Assembly: GCF_024707505.1 (NCBI RefSeq)
Contig: NZ_CP102604.1
Coordinates: forward strand, 868,001 to 932,000
Direction of reading: 5' to 3'
Source of the DNA: Pantoea sp. SOD02
Lineage (GTDB): Bacteria > Pseudomonadota > Gammaproteobacteria > Enterobacterales > Enterobacteriaceae
Length of the DNA: 64,000 nucleotides
Shown here: positions 11,488-20,497 of the stretch, one piece after another
Layout: each line of letters opens with the position of its first letter
How positions within the stretch are numbered: position 1 is the stretch's first letter
The notes under the pieces: generated by a model
The model's database searches: none
The model's input: the letters and a program-made list of their open reading frames with translations, nothing else
Told to the model about the DNA's origin: nothing
Translations under genes and position numbers: made by a program

Positions 11488-13692
11488 ATGAATACGCGAA
11501 ACACCAATCCTTGTTTTTTCCGCCCGCGTTCGCTGGCTTGGCTTATTTCACTGACTCTGGGTACGTTCAGCGTGCAGGCGTTGGCAGAAGATACCGTGGT
11601 TGTCAGCGCCGATGGCGGCAGCGGCGTGGCGCAAGAGAATGCATGGGGCCCGTCGCCAACCATCGCGGCCAAACGCAGCGCCACCGGCACCAAAACCGAT
11701 ACACCAATCGAGAAGAACCCGCAGTCAATCTCTGTGGTCACGCAGGAAGAGATGGCGATGAAAAACGTCACCAGCGTGAAAGAGGCTTTCAACTATACGC
11801 CTGGCGTATTGACCGGCAACCGCGGTAGCTCGAATGTCATTGATGCGCTTTCTATTCGCGGCTTCAGCGAAACCAACACCAACCAATATCTTGATGGCCT
11901 GAAACTGCAGGGCGATAACTACTCTGAGTTTGCTATCGATCCCTATTTCCTCGAGCGCGCTGAGCTGCTGCGCGGTCCGGTTTCGGTGCTGTACGGCAAG
12001 AGCAATCCGGGCGGCGTCGTTTCGCTGGTGAGTAAGCGTCCGACGCAAGAGACGCTGCGTGAAGTGCAGTTCCAGATGGGCACTAATAATCAGTTCTCCA
12101 CCGGTTTCGACTTCGGCGGCTCGCTGGATGATGACGGCGTTTACAGCTATCGCCTGACCGGCCTCGCGCGCAGCGCCGATGCGCAGCAGGAGATGAACAA
12201 AGAGAAGCGCTACACCATTGCGCCATCGTTCAGCTGGCGTCCGGATGAGAACACGCGTTTTGATCTGCTGACCTACTTCCAGAACGAACCAGAAACCGGC
12301 TATTACGGCTGGTTGCCGCGTCAGGGCACCGTGGTGGGCATCACGCGTCCTGACGGCAGCAGCTACAAATTGCCGACCAACTTTGATGAAGGCGAAGACA
12401 GCAACAAGATTTCGCGCAACACCAAGATGGTGGGCTACAACTTCGAGCACAGCTTTAACGATACCTGGACGGTGCGACAGAATCTGCGCTATGCGGATTT
12501 GAGAACGGATTATCGCAGTATTTACGGTAATGGCTTTAACTCAGAAACGCAGCAAATCACGCGTGGTTCAGCAGTTTCTGATGAAAAGCTCAATCAGTTT
12601 GCCGTTGATAACCAGGCGCAGGCTAAATTTGCGACGGGGCAGGTTGATCACACACTGTTGCTGGGTGTCGATTTCCAGCGCACTCGCAATGATATTAATG
12701 CGCAATTTGGTACCGCATCACCGCTGAATGCTGTTAATCCGCAATATGGCGATGACAGCGTGACGCCGTTTGCGACGCCTTATCAGCACCTCAATAAGCA
12801 ACGCCAAACCGGTTTATACGCACAGGATCAGATGGAGTGGAATCGTTGGGTGTTAACCCTCGGTGGTCGCTACGATTACGCGATGAACTCGGTATACGAT
12901 CGCGTGGCCGATAGCGTTGATCGCCAGAACGATCAGGCTTTCACCTGGCGTGGCGGTCTGAACTATGTGTTTGATAACGGTATCGCGCCTTACTTCAGCT
13001 ACAGCGAAGCCTTTATCCCGAATGCGGGTGCGACTTTTGGCGGTGAAGCCTTCGATCCTTCACGCGCTAAGCAATATGAAGCCGGTGTGAAATACGTTCC
13101 TAAAGATCGTCCGGTGGTACTGACGGCTGCGGTATATCAGCTGACCAAAACCAAAAACCTGACGGCCGATCCGGATACGGTTAACCATCCATTTGCCAGC
13201 ATTCAGAGCGGTGAAATCCGTTCACGTGGCGTTGAGCTGGAAGCTAAAGCGGCGCTGAATGCCAACATCAACATGACCGCGTCTTATACCTACACTGATG
13301 CGGAATATACCGAAGACACCAATCTGAAAGGTAAAACGCCTAATCAGGTGCCGAAGCATATGGCATCACTGTGGGGCGATTATACCTTCCATGAAACTGC
13401 GCTTTCAGGCGTGACGCTGGGTGCAGGTGTACGTTATGTCGGCGAAAGCAAAGGTATTTACAGCGCCAATGACGCAGCGAACGAGAACCAAAACTTCGAC
13501 GTAGCCGGTTACACCACGGTTGATGCCGCGCTGAAATACGATCTCGCACGCTTTGGCATGCCGGGATCAAGCATCGGCGTTAACGTCAATAACCTGTTCG
13601 ATCGTGAATACGTCGCCAGCTGCTACCGCGATTACGCCTGTTACTGGGGCGCTGAGCGCCAGATCGTCGGTACTGCGACTTTCCGTTTCTAA
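11488..13692 (+). CDS. fhuA: Ferrichrome outer-membrane receptor FhuA
   Basis: TonB-dependent receptor importing ferrichrome-type siderophores. The 734-residue precursor has a signal peptide ending near VQALA, a TonB box region EDTVVVSA, a plug domain with TDTPIEKNPQSISVVTQEEM and RGFSET, and a 22-strand barrel ending in the C-terminal Phe of TATFRF. It aligns with E. coli FhuA (747) throughout. The segment corresponding to extracellular loop L4 is about 17 residues shorter and lacks both loop cysteines, while the Cys pair near the C-terminus (SCYRDYACYWGAERQ) is kept. First gene of fhuACDB, behind a Fur box; phages T1, T5 and phi80 use this receptor in E. coli. Confidence 0.97.
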   Translation: MNTRNTNPCFFRPRSLAWLISLTLGTFSVQALAEDTVVVSADGGSGVAQENAWGPSPTIAAKRSATGTKTDTPIEKNPQSISVVTQEEMAMKNVTSVKEAFNYTPGVLTGNRGSSNVIDALSIRGFSETNTNQYLDGLKLQGDNYSEFAIDPYFLERAELLRGPVSVLYGKSNPGGVVSLVSKRPTQETLREVQFQMGTNNQFSTGFDFGGSLDDDGVYSYRLTGLARSADAQQEMNKEKRYTIAPSFSWRPDENTRFDLLTYFQNEPETGYYGWLPRQGTVVGITRPDGSSYKLPTNFDEGEDSNKISRNTKMVGYNFEHSFNDTWTVRQNLRYADLRTDYRSIYGNGFNSETQQITRGSAVSDEKLNQFAVDNQAQAKFATGQVDHTLLLGVDFQRTRNDINAQFGTASPLNAVNPQYGDDSVTPFATPYQHLNKQRQTGLYAQDQMEWNRWVLTLGGRYDYAMNSVYDRVADSVDRQNDQAFTWRGGLNYVFDNGIAPYFSYSEAFIPNAGATFGGEAFDPSRAKQYEAGVKYVPKDRPVVLTAAVYQLTKTKNLTADPDTVNHPFASIQSGEIRSRGVELEAKAALNANINMTASYTYTDAEYTEDTNLKGKTPNQVPKHMASLWGDYTFHETALSGVTLGAGVRYVGESKGIYSANDAANENQNFDVAGYTTVDAALKYDLARFGMPGSSIGVNVNNLFDREYVASCYRDYACYWGAERQIVGTATFRF

Positions 13693-13701
13693 TCGTGTTA
13701 C

Positions 13702-13728
13702 GTAGGTCGCCATCAATGGCGACCCTAC
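13702..13728. repeat. Palindromic repeat, copy 1 (fhuA-fhuC gap)
   Basis: Near-perfect inverted repeat with arms GTAGGTCGCCAT and ATGGCGACCCTAC around a 2-base centre. The same unit recurs at 17411-17434 and as a facing pair at 52177-52242. It occupies most of the 55 bp between fhuA and fhuC and could form a hairpin in the fhu mRNA. Confidence 0.9.
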
Positions 13729-13747
13729 AGATTAACCAGGGATTATC

Positions 13748-14542
13748 ATGCAGCATCCGCACCACGCAGAAACCACCTTCAGGCTGGATAACGTCAGTTT
13801 TCGTGTGCCTGGCCGCACGCTGCTTCATCCGCTGTCGCTAACATTTGCACCGGGTAAAGTCACCGCGTTGATTGGTCATAACGGTTCCGGCAAATCCACG
13901 CTGTTGAAAATGCTTGGTCGTCACCATGCGGCGAGTGAAGGGCGCGTATTGCTGAATGAAGACGCGGTAGATAACTGGGGCAGCAAAGATTTTGCGCGCC
14001 AGGTAGCGTATCTGCCGCAGCAACTGCCAGCGGCGGAAGGCATGACGGTGCGAGAGCTGGTGGCGATTGGCCGCTATCCGTGGCACGGCGCGCTGGGCCG
14101 TTATGGTCAGGAAGATCGCGATCGGGTGGACGAAGCAATTACGCTGGTGGGATTAAAACCTTTTGCCGGTCGTCTGGTGGATAGCCTTTCCGGCGGCGAG
14201 CGCCAGCGTGCCTGGCTGGCGATGCTGGTAGCGCAGAATAGTCGCTGCCTGCTGCTGGATGAACCGACGTCGGCGCTGGATATCGCCCATCAGGTTGATG
14301 TGCTGGCACTGATTCAGCGTCTCAGCCGCGAACGTGGGCTGACGGTGATTGCGGTGCTACACGATCTCAACATGGCGGCGCGCTATTGCGATCGTTTGGT
14401 GGCGCTGCGCGGTGGCGAAGTGATTGCCGAAGGCGGCCCCGAGGTGATCATGCAGGCCGATGTGCTGGGCAACATTTACGGTATTCCGATGGGCATTTTG
14501 CCGCATCCGCTGGGCGGCGCGCCCGTCAGTTTCGTTTATTAA
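13748..14542 (+). CDS. fhuC: Ferrichrome ABC transporter ATP-binding protein FhuC
   Basis: Cytoplasmic ATPase that powers uptake of hydroxamate siderophores through FhuB. The 264-residue protein has Walker A GHNGSGKST, the Q-loop PQQLP, signature LSGGERQR, Walker B LLLDEP and the switch histidine in VLHDLNMAA. It is nearly collinear with E. coli FhuC (265). ATG 13748 follows an AGGGAT ribosome binding site. fhuD begins 9 bp after its stop, so fhuC, fhuD and fhuB form one unit with fhuA. Confidence 0.97.
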   Translation: MQHPHHAETTFRLDNVSFRVPGRTLLHPLSLTFAPGKVTALIGHNGSGKSTLLKMLGRHHAASEGRVLLNEDAVDNWGSKDFARQVAYLPQQLPAAEGMTVRELVAIGRYPWHGALGRYGQEDRDRVDEAITLVGLKPFAGRLVDSLSGGERQRAWLAMLVAQNSRCLLLDEPTSALDIAHQVDVLALIQRLSRERGLTVIAVLHDLNMAARYCDRLVALRGGEVIAEGGPEVIMQADVLGNIYGIPMGILPHPLGGAPVSFVY

Positions 14543-14551
14543 GGCCTCGCC

Positions 14552-15430
14552 ATGTTCGACATTTCTCGCCGCCGCCTGCTGACGGCGCTGGCGCTTTCCC
14601 CGTTGATGTCCGTGTTGCCGCTGCGTGCCGCTGTACCGGATGCGCAGCGCATTGTGGCGCTGGAATGGCTGCCGGTGGAACTGCTGATGGCGCTCGGCGT
14701 GAGGCCACTCGGCGTGGCCGACATGCACAACTACAACATTTGGGTCGGCGATCCGCAGCTGCCGTCCGGCGTTATCGATCTCGGTCTGCGCACCGAACCC
14801 AATCTGGAGCTGATGACGCAGCTCGAACCTTCGCTCATTCTGCACTCCAATGGTTACGGCCCGGCGCTGGATAAGCTGCAGCGCATCGCGCCAACCATGG
14901 GTTTTGACCTTAATAGCGGCGACGGCAAACCGCTCAGCACCGCGCGTCACTCGCTGCAGGCGCTCGGCGCGCGTCTTGGCCGTGAAGCGCAGGCCGTGCA
15001 GCATCTGCAGTATGTGGATGAGCAGCTGGCGGCGGCGCGTGAACGCCTCAAACCGTGGGCCGATCGTCCGGTGCTGCTGATGTCGCTGATGGACAGCCGC
15101 CATGCGATTACCTTCGGCAAAAACAGCCTGTTCCTCGAGGTGATGGAGATCCTCGGCTTGAGCAACGCGTGGCAGGGCGAAACCAACTTCTGGGGCAGCG
15201 CGGTGGTTGGGCTGGAGCGGCTGGCGGAAGTGGGCGATGTGCAGGTGATCTGCTTCGATCACGATAACGATCGCGATATGCAGCAAGTGATGGCTACCGC
15301 TCTGTGGCAGGCGCTGCCGTTTGTGCGCGCGCAGCGTTTCCAGCGCGTGCCGGCGGTCTGGTATTACGGCGCAACCTATTCGGCGCTGAAATTTGTCCGC
15401 GTGCTGGAACACGCGCTGGAGTCGCACTGA
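14552..15430 (+). CDS. fhuD: Ferrichrome-binding periplasmic protein FhuD
   Basis: Periplasmic siderophore-binding protein that delivers ferric hydroxamates to FhuB. The 292-residue precursor starts with a twin-arginine signal, SRRRLLTALALSP at about residues 5-17, then matches E. coli FhuD through RIVALEWLPVELLMALG, GLRTEPNLEL and AWQGETNFWGS. The Tat-type leader suggests export in folded form. Its TGA stop overlaps the fhuB start by one base (TGATG), indicating translational coupling. Confidence 0.96.
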   Translation: MFDISRRRLLTALALSPLMSVLPLRAAVPDAQRIVALEWLPVELLMALGVRPLGVADMHNYNIWVGDPQLPSGVIDLGLRTEPNLELMTQLEPSLILHSNGYGPALDKLQRIAPTMGFDLNSGDGKPLSTARHSLQALGARLGREAQAVQHLQYVDEQLAAARERLKPWADRPVLLMSLMDSRHAITFGKNSLFLEVMEILGLSNAWQGETNFWGSAVVGLERLAEVGDVQVICFDHDNDRDMQQVMATALWQALPFVRAQRFQRVPAVWYYGATYSALKFVRVLEHALESH

Positions 15431-17406
15431 TGCGCAATCGTCTCTTTCCCGTCGCGCTGCTGAGTGCGGTCTTTCTGCTGGCGCTGGCCTTAACCTTGAT
15501 CAATCTGCGCCAGGCGCTGCCGAGCGAGCAGTGGTTACAGGCGTTTTTCGCGCCTGACATCAACAATATTCAGCAAGTGGTGTTTCATCACAGTTTGCTG
15601 TCGCGACTGGCGCTGTCGCTGCTGGTTGGCGCGGGCCTTGGCCTCGCTGGTTTGCTGTTTCAACAGGTGCTGCGCAATCCGCTGGCGGAACCCACCACGC
15701 TGGGCGTGTCGTCGGGCGCTCAGCTGGGGATTACCGTCGCGACCTTATGGCATTTGCCGGGCGGCGAGCTCACGCAGCAGTTTGCGGCGATGGGCGGCGC
15801 GGTGCTGGTCGGCATTCTGGTATTCGGCGTTGCCTGGGGCAAACGTCTGTCGCCAGTAACGCTGATCCTGGCTGGGCTGGTATTGAGTTTGTACGCCGGT
15901 TCAGTGAATCAAATCTTCGCTATCTTCAATCACGATCAGCTGCAAAACATGTTCCTGTGGAGCACCGGCGCACTCAACCAGCTGGATGGACACAACGTGG
16001 CCCAGCTGTGGCCGCGTCTGCTGCTGGCGTTTGTGGTGGCGCTGGCGCTGCTGCGCCCGCTGACGTTGATGGGGCTCGATGATGGCGTAGCGAAAAATCT
16101 TGGTCTGGCGCTGTCGGCGGCGCGTATTGCCGCGCTGGCGCTGGCGATTTTGCTTAGCGCGCAGTTGGTCAATGTCGCGGGGATCATCGGCTTTATCGGC
16201 CTGTTTGCGCCGCTGCTTGCGAAGATGCTCGGCGGACGTCGCCTGATCAGTCGCATGATGCTGGCCCCGTTGATCGGTGCGCTGCTGCTGTGGCTGGCCG
16301 ATCAGTGCGTGTTGTGGCTTACCGGCCACTGGCGCGAAGTCTCTACCGGCACGGCGACCGCGCTGATCGGCGTGCCGATTCTGCTGTGGCTGTTGCCGCG
16401 CTTGCGTACCGGATCGGTGCCGCCGGCGCTTAATCAGGGCGATAGCGTGCCGGCTGAGCGGCAGAACGTCTTGCGCTGGTGTCTGATTGGATTACTGGTT
16501 CTGGGCATATTCAGCTGGGTTGGCATTACCTTTGGTCGCGATGCGCACGGCTTTACGTGGGTGGGCGGCGATATGCTGCAGCAGCTGCTGCCGTGGCGCG
16601 CACCGCGCGTATTGGCCGCGCTGATTGTCGGCATGATGCTCGGCGTGGCAGGTGCGCTGATCCAGCGTCTCACCGGCAATCCGATGGCGAGCCCGGAAGT
16701 GCTGGGCATTAGCTCGGGTGCGGCGTGTGGCGTGGTGGTGATGATGTTCTTTGTGCCGGGCGATGCGGTGGCGTGGCTGTTGCCTGCCGGTGCGCTGGGC
16801 GCAGCATTGACGTTGATGATTATTATGCTGGTGGCGAGTCGCGGCGGCTTCTCGCCGGAACGTATGTTGCTGGCGGGTATGGCGCTCAACAGCGCGTTCG
16901 TCACTATTTTGATGGTGCTACTGGCCAGCGGCGATCCGCGCATGGGCGGCTTGCTGAGCTGGATTTCCGGTTCAACCTACAACATCAATATGCAGCAGGC
17001 GGTGCAAAGCGCGGTGGTGGGTTTGGTGCTGATTGCGCTGGCGCCGTTGGCGAGTCGCTGGTTAACGCTGTTGCCGCTCGGCAGCGCCACCGCGCGTTCG
17101 GCGGGTATGGCGTTGACCACTTCTCGCCTTAGCTTGCTGTTGCTGGCGGCGGCATTGACCGCCACGGCAACCTTAACCATCGGGCCGCTGAGTTTTATCG
17201 GGCTGATGGCACCGCATATCGTGCGTATGCTTGGGTTCCGCCGTGCGTTACCGCAGGTGTTGATGGCCGGTTTGTTGGGCGGCGGTTTGATGATTTTCGC
17301 CGACTGGTGCGGCAGGATGCTGGCGTTCCCGGATCAAATTCCAGCCGGGTTGATGGCGACCTTCTTTGGCGCGCCGTATTTTATCTGGTTGTTGCGGCGG
17401 GCTTAA
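15430..17406 (+). CDS. fhuB: Ferrichrome ABC transporter permease FhuB
   Basis: Inner-membrane channel of the Fhu system. The 658-residue protein is a fusion of two homologous permease halves: each half has a conserved NPLAEP/NPMASPE-type block (near residues 83 and 420) and a GxxGFIGLFAP/GPLSFIGLMAP block, the motifs that contact FhuC. The roughly 20 membrane spans are evident as long Leu/Ala/Val stretches. I use ATG 15430, which overlaps the fhuD stop and matches the E. coli start (660 residues), rather than the longer upstream open frame. Last gene of the operon; a palindromic repeat lies immediately downstream. Confidence 0.97.
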   Translation: MRNRLFPVALLSAVFLLALALTLINLRQALPSEQWLQAFFAPDINNIQQVVFHHSLLSRLALSLLVGAGLGLAGLLFQQVLRNPLAEPTTLGVSSGAQLGITVATLWHLPGGELTQQFAAMGGAVLVGILVFGVAWGKRLSPVTLILAGLVLSLYAGSVNQIFAIFNHDQLQNMFLWSTGALNQLDGHNVAQLWPRLLLAFVVALALLRPLTLMGLDDGVAKNLGLALSAARIAALALAILLSAQLVNVAGIIGFIGLFAPLLAKMLGGRRLISRMMLAPLIGALLLWLADQCVLWLTGHWREVSTGTATALIGVPILLWLLPRLRTGSVPPALNQGDSVPAERQNVLRWCLIGLLVLGIFSWVGITFGRDAHGFTWVGGDMLQQLLPWRAPRVLAALIVGMMLGVAGALIQRLTGNPMASPEVLGISSGAACGVVVMMFFVPGDAVAWLLPAGALGAALTLMIIMLVASRGGFSPERMLLAGMALNSAFVTILMVLLASGDPRMGGLLSWISGSTYNINMQQAVQSAVVGLVLIALAPLASRWLTLLPLGSATARSAGMALTTSRLSLLLLAAALTATATLTIGPLSFIGLMAPHIVRMLGFRRALPQVLMAGLLGGGLMIFADWCGRMLAFPDQIPAGLMATFFGAPYFIWLLRRA

Positions 17407-17410
17407 TGTT

Positions 17411-17455
17411 GGTCGCCATTAATGGCGACCCTACGAAAATGCGTAGGATCGCATT
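17411..17455. repeat. Palindromic repeat, copy 2 (fhuB-hemL gap)
   Basis: A core palindrome GGTCGCCAT-TA-ATGGCGACC runs through CCCTAC to 17434, then GAAAAT, then a degenerate facing half-copy GCGTAGGATCGCAT. It fills the 57 bp between the convergent fhuB and hemL genes, where it may act as a bidirectional terminator or mRNA stabiliser. No separate classical terminator is visible there. Confidence 0.85.
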
Positions 17456-17463
17456 TAGCAATT

Positions 17464-18744
17464 TTACAGTTTCGCGAAGCTGCGACGTGCAGCATCAATG
17501 GTGCGCTGAATATCTTCTTTGCTGTGCGCCAGCGACATAAAGCCGGCTTCGAAAGCGGATGGCGCGAGGTAAACGCCTTCTTCCAGCATCAGATGGAAGA
17601 AACGCTTGAAGCGTTCAACGTCACACTGAGTCACGTCCTGGTAGCAGGTGACTTCATCGGCGTCGGTGAAGAAAATCCCGAACATGCCGCCAACGTGGTT
17701 GATCACCAGCGGAATATTTTCGGCCTTCGCCGCAGCCAGCAAGCCTTGCGCTAACTGCGTGGTCAGATCGGTCAGTGTGCTATGCGTACCCGGCTGCGCA
17801 ATCTGCGACAGACATGCAAAGCCCGCCGCCATGGCAATCGGGTTACCGGACAAAGTACCGGCCTGATAAACCGGGCCAGTTGGCGCCAGCGCATCCATCA
17901 CATCGCGACGACCACCAAAAGCACCCACAGGCATGCCGCCGCCGATGATTTTACCCAGGCAGGTCAGATCGGGCGTCACGTCGTAATAGGCCTGAGCACC
18001 GCCCAGCGCGACACGGAAGCCGGTCATCACCTCGTCGATGATCAGCAACGCGCCGAATTCGTCACACAGCGCACGCAGGCCCGGCAGGAAGTCCGGCTGC
18101 GGTGGAATGCAGTTCATGTTACCCGCGACCGGCTCAACGATGATGCAGGCGATATCCTCAGGATATTGCTCGAAAGCCGCACGCACGGTGCTGAGATCGT
18201 TGTAGGTGCAGGTCAGCGTGTGTTTTGCGAAATCTGCCGGTACGCCCGGCGAGTTTGGCTGGCCCAGCGTCAGCGCGCCGGAACCGGCTTTCACCAGCAG
18301 GCAGTCGGCGTGGCCGTGATAGCAGCCTTCGAACTTGATGATTTTGTCGCGATGGGTGAAGCCGCGCGCCAGGCGAATGGCGCTCATGGTGGCTTCGGTG
18401 CCGGAGTTAACCATGCGCACCATGTCCATGCTCGGCACCAGCTCGCACACCAGCTCGGCCATTTTCACTTCCATCTCGGTCGGCGCGCCGAAGCTCAGAC
18501 CGCGCGCGGCGGCTTCAATCACCGCGTTACGGATGTTGGCGTTGTTGTGACCCAGCACCATCGGGCCCCACGAACCGACATAATCGATATAGCCTTTGCC
18601 GTCGGCGTCATACAGATACGCACCGTCAGCGCGTTCGATGAACAGCGGCACACCGCCCACACCGGTAAATGCACGTACCGGGGAGTTCACACCGCCGGGG
18701 ATCAGGCGTTGCGCTGCGGCATACAGGTTTTCTGACTTACTCAT
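17464..18744 (-). CDS. hemL: Glutamate-1-semialdehyde 2,1-aminomutase (HemL)
   Basis: PLP enzyme converting glutamate-1-semialdehyde to 5-aminolevulinate in the C5 haem pathway. The 426-residue protein equals E. coli HemL in length. Family blocks include [41 protein letters not shown] and [14 protein letters not shown] with the PLP lysine at about 265. ATG 18744 gives [12 protein letters not shown]; further open frame upstream lacks homology. In E. coli clcA lies between hemL and erpA; here erpA is directly divergent across about 200 bp that must hold both promoters. Confidence 0.98.
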   Translation of the reverse strand: MSKSENLYAAAQRLIPGGVNSPVRAFTGVGGVPLFIERADGAYLYDADGKGYIDYVGSWGPMVLGHNNANIRNAVIEAAARGLSFGAPTEMEVKMAELVCELVPSMDMVRMVNSGTEATMSAIRLARGFTHRDKIIKFEGCYHGHADCLLVKAGSGALTLGQPNSPGVPADFAKHTLTCTYNDLSTVRAAFEQYPEDIACIIVEPVAGNMNCIPPQPDFLPGLRALCDEFGALLIIDEVMTGFRVALGGAQAYYDVTPDLTCLGKIIGGGMPVGAFGGRRDVMDALAPTGPVYQAGTLSGNPIAMAAGFACLSQIAQPGTHSTLTDLTTQLAQGLLAAAKAENIPLVINHVGGMFGIFFTDADEVTCYQDVTQCDVERFKRFFHLMLEEGVYLAPSAFEAGFMSLAHSKEDIQRTIDAARRSFAKL

Positions 18745-18944
18745 TGTTCTGCTCCTGCTGTTCGGGAAAAAATCTGGCGCCATTCTACGGGAATAACGGC
18801 TTGCGCTAAAGTTTAGGGTATATACTTTCCTGCGCATGCGGCGGCACGCAGTGTCAAGCTTGAGACTTGATTGCACTGGACGGCTGGCAGATAATAGCGA
18901 GATTAAGGTCGTTTTCTGACCTCGACGTTTACCCGGAGTAAAAG

Positions 18945-19292
18945 ATGAGTGACGACTTAGCAGCGCTGCCTTTGCAATTCACTGATGCAGCAGCAAAAAA
19001 AGTGAAAAACCTGATTTCTGATGAAGAGAATCCCGAGCTGAAATTGCGCGTCTATATTACCGGCGGCGGTTGCAGCGGTTTCCAGTACGGCTTCACCTTT
19101 GACGATCAAATGAATGACGGCGACATGACCATCGAGAAACAAGGCGTGGCGCTGGTGGTGGATCCGATGAGCCTGCAATATCTGGTGGGCGGTTCCGTGG
19201 ATTACACCGAAGGCCTGGAAGGTTCACGTTTTATCGTGACCAACCCGAATGCTAAAACCACCTGCGGTTGCGGTTCTTCCTTCAGCATCTAA
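18945..19292 (+). CDS. erpA: Iron-sulfur cluster insertion protein ErpA
   Basis: A-type carrier that delivers Fe-S clusters to apoproteins, including enzymes of isoprenoid synthesis and respiration. The 115-residue protein has the three cluster-binding cysteines Cys43 (in GGGCSGFQY), Cys107 and Cys109 (in [11 protein letters not shown]). It is one residue longer than E. coli ErpA and otherwise collinear. ATG 18945 follows a CCCGGAG ribosome binding site. It is monocistronic here, divergent from hemL and convergent with a small exported-protein gene. Confidence 0.98.
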   Translation: MSDDLAALPLQFTDAAAKKVKNLISDEENPELKLRVYITGGGCSGFQYGFTFDDQMNDGDMTIEKQGVALVVDPMSLQYLVGGSVDYTEGLEGSRFIVTNPNAKTTCGCGSSFSI

Positions 19293-19299
19293 TGCTGCT

Positions 19300-19324
19300 T
19301 CTGGCTGCCGTTCTGGTAGCCAGA
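19300..19324. terminator. Hairpin between erpA and the convergent small gene
   Basis: Ten-base stem TCTGGCTGCC/GGTAGCCAGA with one G-U pair and a 5-base loop, placed between the two stops. Neither side has a T-run, so intrinsic termination would be weak. It may instead protect 3' ends. Confidence 0.5.
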
Positions 19325-19327
19325 TTC

Positions 19328-19579
19328 CTACCACTCAATTGTTACCAGGCGCGCAGATTCACGGCGCGTGGCATCGTGTTTTAACACACGTTCGGTAATG
19401 CGCGGCTGTGCGCTGAAATGGCGTCCACAATCCACGGTGGGCAGAGTGTGTTCATTCTGGCGCGAGATATCGCAACGCGAGAATAACGTCAAGGTGACGG
19501 CGATAGAGCCGGTCGACGTGGCCGCACTCAGTGGTGCAGCGATCACGAGCCCTATGGCCAGCAGCAGTGCTCTGGTCAT
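19328..19579 (-). CDS. Small predicted exported protein, 83 residues
   Basis: I do not recognise a named family. The N-terminus MTRALLLAIGLVIAAPLSAA is a typical Sec signal peptide with a likely cleavage at AxA, leaving about 63 residues with two cysteines (near residues 36 and 51) that could form a disulfide. The segment after cleavage, TSTGSIAVTLTLFSRCDI, and the C-terminal RLVTIEW look like edge strands of an Ig-like or pilin/SCPU-type fold, but that is inference. ATG 19579 is preceded by CAGGAA at workable spacing. In E. coli the membrane protein gene yadS occupies this place between erpA and btuF; the product here is unrelated to it. Confidence 0.7.
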   Translation of the reverse strand: MTRALLLAIGLVIAAPLSAATSTGSIAVTLTLFSRCDISRQNEHTLPTVDCGRHFSAQPRITERVLKHDATRRESARLVTIEW

Positions 19580-19687
19580 GAATAGTTCCTGGTGAAGACA
19601 AAATTGCGCTAAGCGCTAAAAATGGGCACAGAGCATACGTGGCCGCTGCGCCTTCTATTATGATTTACGACAATTTCTGCCGGATCT

Positions 19688-20497
19688 TTAATCTTTATTG
19701 GTGCTTTTTTTCGTCGGATGTAAATCTGCACACAGCTGTTTCGCCGCCAGCAGCATGCGAGGCCCCGGACGGCTCAGCCAGTCGTCATTGATGGCGATCA
19801 CCGGCACATCCAGCTGCGGCTGCCAGAATTTGGCAATGCTGGCGGCGTGTGCGGCGTTACCGCCAATCACAATCGCCTGCGGATGGCGCATCAGTACTTG
19901 TTCACGGCTCACCTGCGGCCAACTGACGCTGCTATCGGCAAAAATATTCCTGCCGCCGCACAGCTCAATGACCTGGTTTTGCATGGTGTTGCGCGAAGCG
20001 GTAAACAGCGGTTGCTGACCAAACTGCAAAAACAGCGGGATCGGCGTGCTTTGCTGATACTGCTGGCGCAGCGCCGCTTCCTGCGCACGTAATGTCTGCG
20101 CTGCGTCAATCGCTTGCTGTGGCTGCGGGCTCCAGCGCTGTAACGCCGCCAGCGCATCGATCATTTGATCAATGGTTTGTGGATCGATCCACTCAACCTT
20201 AATCCCGAAACGTTGCAGCTGTTCGATTTGTCGCTGCGGATTACCGCCACGCCACGCCAGCACCACATCCGGCTTGAGTTGCAGAATGCGTTCTACTTTG
20301 ATGCCTTGCCAGTTCGCGACCTGTTCCAGCCCGTTAGCCTGCGCGGGATAATCGGAGAAGGCGCTGACGGCCAGCGGCGTAATGCCCGCGGCGAAAGCCA
20401 GTTCGGTCAGATGGGGCGAAAGCGTAATAACGCGCGGCGCGGCGGCGAACAGGCTGTTGCACAGCAGCAACAGCCCGAGCAGCAGGATTTTAGCCAC
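19688..20497 (-). CDS. btuF: Vitamin B12-binding periplasmic protein BtuF
   Basis: Periplasmic component of the BtuCDF cobalamin importer. The product matches E. coli BtuF through [74 protein letters not shown] and the C-terminal LAAKQLC. GTG at 20497 gives [12 protein letters not shown] with a signal peptide and 269 residues, and overlaps the mtnN stop by 8 bp. A TTG nine codons further upstream is possible but adds no homology. btuC and btuD are not in the window. Co-translation with mtnN is likely. Confidence 0.95.
   Translation of the reverse strand: MAKILLLGLLLLCNSLFAAAPRVITLSPHLTELAFAAGITPLAVSAFSDYPAQANGLEQVANWQGIKVERILQLKPDVVLAWRGGNPQRQIEQLQRFGIKVEWIDPQTIDQMIDALAALQRWSPQPQQAIDAAQTLRAQEAALRQQYQQSTPIPLFLQFGQQPLFTASRNTMQNQVIELCGGRNIFADSSVSWPQVSREQVLMRHPQAIVIGGNAAHAASIAKFWQPQLDVPVIAINDDWLSRPGPRMLLAAKQLCADLHPTKKSTNKD

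Noticed and set aside
14357..15427. Minus-strand frame of 356 codons opposite fhuC-fhuD
   Set aside because: Its translation is a low-complexity His/Arg/Gln string produced by reverse reading of the fhu genes.
18801..18826. Promoter-like TTGCGC...TATACT in the hemL-erpA gap
   Set aside because: The spacer is only about 14 bases, too short for sigma70; another arrangement could not be decided by eye.
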